Shown here piece by piece: positions 45,701 to 57,700 of a DNA stretch of 64,000 nt. A model generated the notes under the pieces. That model saw only the letters and a list, made by a program, of their open reading frames with translations. It searched no databases and had not been told where the DNA came from. This DNA comes from Culex pipiens pallens. Lineage: Eukaryota > Arthropoda > Insecta > Diptera > Culicidae. Numbering within the stretch: the stretch's first letter is position 1; every line of letters starts with the position of its first letter. The stretch is from NCBI RefSeq assembly GCF_016801865.2, contig NC_068938.1:130166689-130230688 (forward strand). Reading direction: 5' to 3'. Both the position numbers and the translations under genes were made by a program.

Positions 45701-48700
45701 ACCGTCACCAATGTTGAGATACACGATTTACGATAGTGTGTTGACAGTGTGTGTTTTTGAGTGTGTTTAAGTGTCGGAGCGTCCACAGGATATTTCAGGA
45801 AGGGATGTACACAAGGTTGGTGAGGAACGGTTTAGATGTAAAGAAAAAGAAATACATAACACAATAAATAAACCAATTCAAAAAGCCAAAACAAGTTATT
45901 ATAAAAATACAACACTACAAACTAGTAAAATATACGGTTTTTGATGAAATAGTCATTTTTTGACGTGTTAAATATTGTTTTGCACAAAAAACGACTATTT
46001 CCAATCCAAATATCAAACAATACTTAAAAACTAATATCAACAGAATCAAACCATAAAACTACAAACTTAATCATGAGTAACGAATCGTTTTTAAATGGTG
46101 TGTGTGTTTCAATTTAGGCATCAAACTTGTTGAAGTTTGTCTAAATCTTGCAACAAATTTAATGTTTTGATTTATTCAAGAGCTTTGTGAGAGTCTGTAG
46201 GCAAACTGAAGCAATGAGAGATTCTTTTTTGCGTTTTTTTTTCTAAAATGGATGAAATGCAAAATTTCATATTTTTTTCCCTATCTATGATGGTGTGATA
46301 GTGGTTTCGATAATCTTCTTCCAATTTTGGTGTCATTTTGAGGGGAGCGGGAGGGCACAATAAAAAAATCACACAAGCAAAAACTAAAAAAAAAAATGAT
46401 TTTGGGACGAACACTGGGTGCAAAATATTTGACTCAAATTGTAGCAAAACTAAAGTAAAACAATGGAAAAACTAAACTACGATACATTCCTAGGAAGAAA
46501 AACAAAACATACAAATAAAAGTGATGCCAACTAAAGCGCAAAAACTACGGGTGAGTTACAAACTAAAGATAAAAGCGTTTAAAATACCGTGTATTTCCGT
46601 GTTAGAAAGTTGGTTAGTAGATAAGCAGCGCTGACAGAATAACTCCCACGGTGGCGAACGTTCGAAATTTATCCCTCAAAATTTGTCATTTTTAGCAAAA
46701 CTTTTTAAACTTTTATAAATTTAATTAGTGTCGTACCCCTCGGATCATTGATGAGACCTGTCAAAATGACGCGCTGTCAGTTTGACAATAAGTTCATTTG
46801 GAAACCGGGAAGCATCAACCTAAATTTAAAAAAAGTTATTCTTAATAACTTTTAAAAATTTAGGTGTATACTTTTTATTAGCAACTGCATAACTTTTATT
46901 TTAAAGTATTACAAAATCTTTGAAGTGTAATAAATTTAAAAAAATACCTATCAAAATGAAGCGCTGTCAGTTTGACAAGTCAATGTGACTAACAAGAGAC
47001 ATCACGAAATAATTTTGAATGTTCATTCAAATTACTAAATCAAAAAAATAAAAATAAATCTTTTGAAAATTGATTTAAAAGACAGTGTAGTCCCTGGTCA
47101 ACAACGAGACCTGCCAAAATGATGCGCAGTCAGTTTGACAATGAATCCATTCGTTGACCGAGGGGCTTCGCGCTTTGAATTTTTCAAACTTTGACTCATG
47201 TGCATTGTTTTGCTTGCAATTAATCCAAGCCATTTTAAAATGTATCATTTATGAAAATTCTCGCCAAATTTTGTCAACATTGAACTTTGTGGGAGATTCT
47301 TTCAAATGATTTTTGGAAAATTTTCATCAAAGTTTGAGTGAATTTTACTAGATTTTTAAGTGTATTCACTCATATTCGGGGTAAAATGTATCCTAACATC
47401 TTAACTTCCCATAACTGAGGTAAAAGGACTCAGGAATGAGTTATTTAAAATGAGCATCTGATCAACATAAAAATTTTCGACTCGTTGTCGAGTGGTTCGC
47501 GGACGTCCCCCTTTTCTTATCAAACTAAGATGTTAGTAAACCAAACACACAAAACAAGAAAGAACACAAAAGAACAGGTTGAACGGGATAGGTGGAGAGA
47601 ACCAAAACGATGAGTAATGAAACGATCTGTACACACTTAAAACTAGAGTTAAAAATATTTCAGGGCGGAAAAAATCACACAAACTCTTCAAACGGCAATA
47701 GAATCTTTGTTTATTGAAAAACTAACAAAACAGCAGTTGTCCAAAAAGATTGGACGGAATCACTTTTTTCGCACTCTACTCAAGCGATCACAACACTGAG
47801 AGTGACGCGCCTCTCGCTCGCGAACGCGAGCTGTCAAACTGACAGCAGACCACGTGGCGCTCGAGGGGCGCGACAATCTTTTTTCAGTTGTCATCGCATG
47901 AAAAAGCGATTTAAAACCTACAATTACAAAAAAATCACAGCATTTCACAAACAGTCAGAGCGAGAAAAACTAGAAAACTGTGTGTGTGTTTGTTTGTAAA
48001 CAAAACAAATCAAAACGTGGACAGAAGATGTTTGACGCAAAAGTGGAAGAAAGTTAACTTTTCAAATCAGATTATTGACTCTTTTCGTTTAAAATTATGT
48101 AACGAGGCGACACGTTGCCGCCCCTGCCTTTTGACAGATTCACATCATAGAGGTGTTGAAATTGAAACTTTTTCTTCTGCCAGAGCAACAGTTGCCTAAA
48201 GCTCAGCTCGGGGCGCTTACACAGGGGGCAGCACGCCTCGTGCTGGCGCGGATCGTTCGGGTTCGGAAGCGGAAGCACTAGCGCAACTGTGTGTGGGCAT
48301 GCGTTGCCGAGGGGGTCGACACCACACGAATTTGGGGAACAAGATTATGGGTTTGGATTTGGAGGGGGGGTCAAACACACACCCAGATTGAGGTGGGGTG
48401 GGTTTCAAACGAATCAAACGAAACATATGAAGTAAGAAGCGATAATCGAAAAAAAGAATTCGAAACAAAAGAGATAAAAAATGGCAAAAATTGGTAAATA
48501 AACAATGGAAAAAAGTATTGTTTGTTTTTGTTTTCGAAAATACCGATCAGTTTGATTTTGTTTGATTACACGCGGAGGGTGGTTTGGTTAGAAGAAAAAG
48601 AAAGAAAAGAAGGAATCTTGATTAGTATTTTAAATCGTTCGCCAAAAGCGCTTGCACAGGCAGAGTTTGTTTGTTTTTAGCTTTGTTCAATCGAACAAGG

Positions 48701-51700
48701 GGAAAAGGGGGGTTTGTTTGTTTTTTTTAGAGCGATTAATCACAAAGTCACGCGCATCAGCCACAAATACGATCACATCGTTGTTTTGTTTTAAATATTA
48801 AGGGGTTGGTTAATTCGCAGTCAGCTTGCATGTGTTTGTGTGTGTTTTGTTTTTAAAAATTAATCGTGAAGTTTCATGAGCGGTTGGTTGTAAAGCAGCG
48901 GTTATGTTTGGCGGCCATTTTTATGTTTTTTCAAGGCATTCCATTGGCTTTGCGAGGGGGTGTATTGTTAATAAACAGAATTTCGCGATTGTTTTGGTTT
49001 TAACCTCTTGGAACCAAGGATTAATATGTTGGATTTTTTTTGAGAATGTCCAAAAATGTTAAATAACCATATCCTCTTCCTGTTCTGGCATTGCTTTGTG
49101 TAGATATTAATTGTCATTATTATTAGAAATGTATATTGGCATCTCTTCTAAAGATTTAGGTATCGAGTTTTACCCAATGTTCTAAAGAATTTTGAATTTA
49201 ATCTTTTTTCACTAGTGGCTACTGGTGTTCTCTAATCAAGTTGATATATATATAGATTGTAAACTAAGATAAACAAAAGCGTGTACATACCTCGGCAAGG
49301 ATCGTTCTTCACCAGGAATTCGTCCAGTGCGACCCATCCTCCTCCGACGCGAACCATCACGGTACTACGCAGAATACGCACAAGGCGCAGCTTCTGGGAG
49401 TCTCCAAACTGTCGAAAGGGAAGGTTAACAATTATTTAAAACAACAATACTGGCTGAGTAACAGATAACGAGGGGGGCGTCACTCGACAATTACCTGCTT
49501 AATCCTAAATTTTGACTATTCAGATGAATTTCGATGGAACCTTCACCCTAATTTTAAATCACTCAGAAATGGGTGAATTTCACACATTTTAGTTAAGTTC
49601 TGAGTAGGTTCGGATTTGACGGAAACTCAGTTATATTGAGTTTTCGTGTTATTTTTTTTTTTTTTTTGTTAAAATTTGAATGCTTTGATAGCTGCCGAAT
49701 AATTTGATAGCAACAAATGATTGATTGCCAATCATCTCAATTTTCGGAAATCGGATCCATTTCCATCGGATCCAGTTTGACAGTTTAACTTGAAAATTAT
49801 TGTAAAAAGCTTCACTCTCAAGGAGGTATTAGACTACATCATTTTTTTTGTTTGTTGTTGTGTCAACAGGCAGACATGTCAAACTAGCGTTTGGGATAGA
49901 GGGCCCATATGGAGAGGCGAAATGTATCTGGTAAATAGATTCTGTATATTGACAAGTGTGTGGAGATATTTGATAAAGAGGGGAATTCTGCAATGGATCC
50001 GAGTAAAGCAAAGATGGATTCTGCATAATAACAGGTAGATTTAGCTTAAAACCACTGATAACTGATAAACAGTTTTCTAATAACGAAATAAGTTGAAGGA
50101 CCGAGTTATTTGAAGATGGATTCTGCAAGATACTAGTTGAAATTGAGATGAATACAGTTGAAATCAGGATTCTTGATAAAAAGAGGATCAAGAAAGATTA
50201 TAACTGGCTACGAATCCTGAAGAATTTGATTTTAAAATGGTCTGATGTTGGAGGGTTCCTAGTCGAGACGGATTCTGCAAGAAACCAGTTTGATCTAATA
50301 TGGATCCAGTTTGTTTTAGAAAGTAACTGAGTAGCGAGAAAAAATCAGCGCAATTGGTATCAATAAGCTTAGTTTTGTTCTGTAGAATCCAATTTCAACT
50401 AAGAAGAAACATATTTGCTTTCAAATTTCGACAACATTCAGTAAAACTCATTAAAGTGCTTCACAAGCAGGGATCCTGGTTCTGAAAGAAGTGATAGATC
50501 ATGAAACGATCCTAGTTAAATAGAGGTGGATTCTGTATCAAACCTATTTGATTTGTGATAGAACATGTTGGATCCGTGTCAAACCAAGCTTTTTAGAATC
50601 CATCTCCAACGAACGACAAAATCGATTGATATTGGATGAAAATAAAAGATCCCATTGAAACAATTTATAAGAATGGAGCCCGGTTCTGGAATAAGTTGTT
50701 TATTTTGTTTTGGAATTAGGTAAAATCTGTGGGGAATCTGTATAACTTCAGGCTGGATCATGCTAGAACCCATCAAAAAATGATCTACTTCCGTTATCTG
50801 GCCGAATCTGACTTTCTAAGTAGTACCAGATGAAATGGGTTTAGTTAGACCTGGATAAGGCTGCTATATCACTTCAACCCACAAAATATCACAGAGTGAC
50901 GTTCCCCTCGAGCCCCCTTTCAAACCTCTACTTCACGACACTTACCCGGTACTTGCCCTCGCCGACCTGGAACACGCGGAACTTTTGCCGACACGTGCAC
51001 AGCATCACCAGCCGCTTCACCTCGTCGTGGATCTTGTCCGCGTCCGTCTTCGGCTTGCGGTCCTGCCAGTCGGGCCGGAGCGCCGCGATGAACTCCTGCC
51101 AATCGATCAGGCCCTCGCCGTTGCGATCGAACAGGTCGGCCACCGCGTTCATCTCCAGCTTGGACGTGTCGAACTCTGCGAAAATTGGTAAACGGAATTA
51201 GTATTAGATTTCAAGGAGTGGTTGAAAGAAGTCCTCACTCGTTCCGATGATTCCGTCGATGAAGACCTCCCGCGGGATCAGCCCGTTGTTGTCCTTGTCC
51301 ATCTTGCGGAACAGATCCGTCAGGCGGGACTTCTTGTGGTTCATGAACTTGAGGAAGCGCTTGCGCCACTCCTCCCAGCTGAACTGCCGGACGCGCTCCA
51401 GGTCTTGCAGGTAGAGCAGGTGGTCGTGCAGGCGACGCTGGCGTTCCCACGCCAGCATCCACACGTAGCGCCACTTGTCCCACAGGAGCTTGGCACGGGG
51501 CGATCGCAGTTCCGTCTCCGGTTGGTTGCTGCGGAACGTACGGGTTAGGGTTATGCATTTGTTTTGTTTTGGGCATTTTTGGGCTGAAGATGCTACGAGA
51601 GGGATGACAGTTGGATGAAATGATTTGAAACTCAAAACTACAGGAACCGTCCTGAAAACCAATCAAATCTACTGAAAACTCTCACAGAAAAACAAAAAAC

Positions 51701-54700
51701 TTACGTGATACTTGATCTAACTACTTGTCCCTTCAAATCCGTCAACTAATCTCTTAAACCAACTCTTTTGAAAATCAAACTGTCAGTGACACCTGTCAGT
51801 GCTTTGCTGTAGAAGATGGATTTGCTCTGAGAGGTAGGAAAAGGGAAGGGAAGGGAAACGATACAAACAGACCACTGACAGGTGTCGAATCTCTTTTATG
51901 TAAACAGGTAAGCTGTCTAATTCGATCCAGTTTTGAAGAAATTTTCTCTAATTATATTGAAAACAGTTTCAAAATACCAACCAAAACAATTACACATAAA
52001 ATAAAAACAAACAAAATTTGGAATAAACAATCAACAGCAGAATGTGTAAACAATGGAACACAATAAGCAAAATGCTGCACAAAATCACGTAACGAAATAA
52101 CAACACTGTACAAAACACAAATCGGCACGATGGCAAGAACAATATGAACAACATTAACAATGAACAATGAACGAGTATGTGGTTAGTAAGAGCACACAAC
52201 AATTTGGAACTTTTTCTTCGGCATCGGAAAAAAACTGCTCTTCTTTTCGCTCAGATGAAAGGTGAGAGGCATTTTACACTGTACCTTGGCGAGAACCGTG
52301 GACCGTAGTGCGGCAGGCGATCCCGTTCCGGTGTCTGGGTCTCACGTCCGGGACTCACGCGACTGTTTGTGTGGCAAAAAGGTAATGTACAGGGAACACA
52401 CGCAAACACAAAGAAAGAAACACGGTTTGTTGTTTGTTGAGGTGGGCGAGAAGTTGTTTTGGGGTTTTTTTTGTTTGTTTGTTTGTTTGTACACAAAGAT
52501 TTTACACCGAATTACCACCACAGGAATCAACACATACAGAGGATACAGAGAGAAAGATAATGAGAAAAGAAAAAGGGGGAATAAAGACATGCGTTTGGGA
52601 ATTGAATGGGTGCTCCTCGGTGAACGCTGCATCTGCTCTGTTTGACAGATAGCTTACCTTGAAACAACCAAGGCGATTTACGTTGAAGGTAAGTTAGCTG
52701 TCAAAACCCACCGTTCACCGAGGAATGACAGCTAAAATGAAAGATACACACCTTGTACGACGTGAGTTAAGCCCTTGATCGCGCGATCCCTTGAAACTAT
52801 AGAGTTTGAATGTGTGTGTGTGTAGGTGACGTAAAGTACAAACATGGCGAAATGGCGGGAAAACGGAAAATGTAGGCACGGAAAAACACACAAAACACGC
52901 AAAAAATGGAAGAAAAAACAAATGAATGGCATCAATCAATGGTTAGTAAACGTAAAACAAAACAAACCAACGAAATGGTTTGAGCTGAAATGAGGTTAAG
53001 AGAACAAATGCACGAGTCAAAACAAAATTAAAAACAAACCTTTGCTTTCTTCCTAAGGTGCCGTAGTCGGGCGAGTGCTCGCGCAGATCTTGCTGTGATC
53101 CCTTACTGTTGTTGTGTTGTGGTGTGAGGTCAGTTGGTGGTGTAGGTCACACAAGCGCACACACACAAAAGTTTTAGTTAACGGGGTAGGGTGGTGTAGG
53201 GTCATACAAACCGAGAAAGAACAAAACGGAAAAACAGCCAAAATGGCGGCGAACAGAAAAAAAATCGTTAGTCATGCAACACTAAACAACGCTAGGAAAC
53301 TCGTGCAACGGCAGGCAAAACGCAACGCATTGCATTGGCATCCTGAAAAAAAGGGGAAGGTAGGTGTGGGGGGCGTCTACTTACACAGGTGTCTTGAGTA
53401 CACCGCGGGACGGCTTGCGCGCTTCCTTCAGTCCTGGCGGCGGCTGACGCGGCTTGCAGGCACGGTCCACCTCGCCCTGGCGACGGGCAGTGTTCTCCAT
53501 GAACTCCTTGTGGTCGGCGATCAGCACCTCCAGCGGCGGGATCTCCTCGGGCAGTGGTTCCTGTTCGAGATCTGGTGAAGAAAACGGCGATTAGTATCAA
53601 TAAGTCAAGACATAACCTAAAATTAAACTCACTAAGCAGCGTCGACTCCAGTCCGGCCAACCAGGCCAGCAGCTCCTCGATCGACTCGTCCAGATCCTTG
53701 AGCGACTTGAGGTGCGACTCGAGCTTGGTCTGGCGGCTCAGCGCCCACTGGGAAATTTCGTCCCACCGGGACTGGATGATCGAGATCCAGTTTTTGATGA
53801 TCGGCACCGCGTCCGGATGGGCCTTGGCCAGAATCGAGTTGGCCAGCGCCAGCGTTTCCTCCTTGTCGAACTCCTTCTCGCGCAGTTCCTTCATGAAGCG
53901 AGCGTGCTCGTCCAGCAGATCGTTGGCCTGGTTCTCGTCATCGGGAGCGGCCGCAGCAAAGCGCAGCTTCTGCTCCGCCTCGGACAACCACTCAAGCAGC
54001 ATGTGGACGGATTTGTGCAGCCGTTCGGCTTCCTTCAGTGCGACCTCCAGCCGAGACTTGCGGCGGGCGCTCATGTCCTGAACGTCCTCCCACAGCTTCT
54101 GCATCTCCTTCAAGTGCTTGGAAGTTTCGCGCGTTTCGTCCGACTTTTCCAGATCCTTGCCAGTCTTCATGACGCTCTGCATCTGTGCCGATCGTTTGTC
54201 CAAATCCGACTCCAGCTGCTTGTGGTGCTCGACCAGCGTCGTCACCGTATCCAGATCTCCATGAACCGGTCCGTCCTCCGCAAGGCGGGCCTTGGTCTTA
54301 CGCAGCCAGTCCAGCAGCGCCTGCAAGGCATCCGCAAATTGTCCAGACAGCAGTAAAGCTTCCTCGAATTTGCGTTGCCGTTCGACGCTCTTGTTGCAAA
54401 CCCGCTTCCACGAGTCTTTCAGCTCGTTCATCATCCGTGACAGTACGGGCTCGTCCGACTTCGGAGCACGGTCCATCAGTCCCTTGCCGCTGCGCATCGT
54501 ACTGTCGTAGAAGCTCTCCTTCGACTGCAGGTTGCGCTGAATCTCGCGCAGTTTCTCCAGGTGCTTCTTGATCTTGACCGCATCGTTGCTAGTCTCCTCC
54601 GACAGCGTGTCCAGCGTAGTCTCCGTTTCCTTCAACCACGTCGTCAGCTGCAGCCACGAATCGTGGAACTCACGGGCCTCTTTGTACCCATGATCCAGCG

Positions 54701-57700
54701 CGCGTGTCCGTTCGGCAGCCTTGGCCACCACTCGTTCCCAACGGTGCTGCACCGAAACGAGCAAGTTCTTGATCAGAATCACGTCCTGCTTCTGGCTAAA
54801 GTACTTCAAATGCGTTCCCTTCTTGTCCAGCAGTAGCATCGACTCACGATGAATCGACACGTCCTTCTGTAGCACCTTATGTTCTTCCATTTGCTGCTGA
54901 ATCGTCTCCAGCACTCGCGAAACAGCCGACGCCGAGCCCAGTTGCTTCTCCGCTTGCGTCAACCATTCGACGAACGCTTGCAGTGCATCGTGGAACTCGG
55001 TCGCCTCCTTCAGCGCGATCTCCAGCTTGATCTTCTTGTCCGACGCCCGTGAAACGACAGCATCCCAACGCTGCTTCAGCGTCCTCAACGTGTGCTGCAG
55101 ATTGCTAGCCGACACCTGCAGCTGGTTCTGCTTCCTCACGTACTCCTGTCCTTGTGCGATCAGTGTCTCTACCTTTGGTCTGTTCTCTTCTAGCTCGTTA
55201 TAAACCTCCATGAATCGCTCCAGCTGTTCGGAAGCCGTTTCCGGCAGTCCTCCAACCGGCTTGCTTGCACCAATGACGGCATCCACATCGCCCAACCAAC
55301 CCAGCAGATCCTGGATCTCCGACGTGAAGCCTTGAGCCTCACGCAGAGCTTCCTCCAGCTCGTGCTGACGATCGGCAGCCTTCTGCAGCAGATCTCTCCA
55401 CTGCTTGTTCAGCTGTTGCAGCTTCTCCTGTGTCGTGGACGCCTCTAGCGAGCCACGATCGTTCTCGATCAGCTTCCTGCCCGCATCGTTCAGCGTATCC
55501 ACCGAACTCTGGTGAGCGTGAATGTCATTCGCAAGCACCTTCAACTTGGCCAGCTCAACCTCCAGCAGCTGTGGATCGCCCGGAATCGGCTTCAACTCAT
55601 CCAAATTGGCGTCCGTCTTGTTGATCCAGACCAGCAGCTCGTTGAGCGCGTGCTGGAACTGACCCAGATGCAGCAGAGCGTGCTCCAGCTGCTTCTGGCG
55701 CTCGACCATACCACGCAGCAGGTTCTCCCACCGGCGGTTGACGGCATTCAGCGGCTCGCGGATGGCGTTGGCCTGTTCCGCCGAGGTGCGCTCGGTCAGC
55801 TCGACCGCTTGCCTGTAGTGGAGGAGAACAATGGAATTAGGACAAGCGATGGTACGAGTTTTATATTAAAAAATTAATTACAAAGAAAAAGTATATTTTT
55901 ACAGCAAAAAGCATTACGATTTTGAATATCATGAGCAAATTTATCTTGAAAACCCTATGTGTATGCGACATAAAATTGCAAAAAATGTTTAATCGTTGAT
56001 AATTTGTATGATGATTGGAATTTATTCCATGCGCTACAATCGTCTCTGGGCAAATCACTGACAGCGATTGATTGTGTTTTGATTATTGTACTGTCAGATT
56101 CATAAACGTCACTTTTTGTTTTGTTTTTATCGTCAAAGTTTTTAAAAATATGTTTAAGAAGTGTCATCGTCATTTCATATTGTTGTTGATGGCAACACTG
56201 CAAGTTTATATGTCAGAAAGTCGTGTATTTAATTTTGTACACTGTGCATGCTGCTGAGCTCTCCAGTTGCAGTATTACTTTCGCTGGTTGATGTCCTGAC
56301 AGTCGCTGCATAAATCAAGATTAAGTTTTCAAAAGGTCCTATCTGCATAGGAAACCCATGACGGATAGATTGTTTTGAAAATTTAATCTAGAAGTAATAA
56401 TTTATTGTCAAGTGCGAGGGGGGTGTCACTCCCGCGTTGACCGAGCGATAAAGCTTCCTTTTCATACCTTTGCAGCGCTAACTTTTGCTTTTCCGCTTTA
56501 ACGCGCGATAACCGCGTTAACTCGCTTTTTGCTTTACCTTTTCTTGCGTTCACGCATCAGACTGCTCGATTTTTTTTGACAGCGAGAACTGTCAACAGCA
56601 AATGACAGATCTCGTTGTCAAATCATTCGAGCAGTTTGTTTTGCTTTTTTTCCTTGAAAAATAAAATCTCCTGCCAACTTTTCGTAAAGAAACAAAAGTT
56701 TAAACCAAAAAAGGAGCGGTGTACCAGGAAACATTTGCAGCTGCTTTCAAGGGTCATGTTTCAGAGACTTGAAACGGCCAACCTTGTTGGATGATGACTT
56801 TGGCAACAGGTTCAACCTGCAGAAACGGATCCCGGAGTTTGCATTGCGGAGATCAACATTGACGAAACGTTTAAAATCGTACCACCTGGCCCGACACCTG
56901 TAAAAGCCCGCTAATCTGAGCTGCAGCCGCTAACCAAACCGATCTTCGCAACCTGCTGTTGGTGAGTTTTGATCGTGAAGTGGCTTACTCGAGTTTTAAC
57001 TCTAGTTATTTCAAACCTGTCCAACAGAACGGCGTGATTAAGCTTCTGGCGCGGGCAACAACAACAAATCGCCGATAGAAACATGCAACGCGGCCAGCTC
57101 GACTGCAGCCGGTACAGAATAGAAGCCGCAGTTGTTCCGGAGACCGTCGCGGTTACAAATCAATAACTCGGCCACGTTGCTGAACCTGCTGATCGCGGCC
57201 AACAAGGAGTTAAGTCGTTCTTCCACTCGCTAAACAAAAGAAGAATCGAAGCCGTCGGGGAAGATCAAGAAGCAACTTTCGTTGGTGGAGGATCGTGAAG
57301 AAGGGGAGGAGGTGAAAAGTACACCGACGAGGGTTTCGTGTCATTTATGTGGGTCATGCAAAATCCGGAAGGGACGCATCACGTCGATCTGGACAGCAAA
57401 GATTTGATGTGTTCTACGTGCAACGTAATAATGGACCATATGTGGAAGGAATCCATCGATAAACACCTGTTGGCCAAGTCACTCGTCAATCATAGTGTGG
57501 AATATGCCTTCAAGCGGGAGAATTCCGTGCTCCGGGTCAACAAGTTCCACAAGTCCCACGCCAAGAAAAGAAAAGTGGAGCAGGATGATCCTCCGGAAGA
57601 CAATAAACCATAAATTTAAATATATTATTTGATTTATTTCATACTACTCGATCAACTCCAGATTGCCCTTCCAGAATTGATTTCATGAACTTGCCACGGT

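Noticed and set aside
53053..53105. Alternative shot terminus ending KICASTRPTTAP from acceptor atcacag
   Set aside because: The upstream acceptor (acaacaacag) gives the frame GSQQDLREHSPDYG, which resembles fly Shot and keeps the phase into 52362; the stop-containing frame is less likely.
53292..53632. Continuation of the spectrin frame downstream of 53633
   Set aside because: It reads through an intron into the next exon in the wrong frame; splice sites at 53632 and 53572 restore the conserved protein.
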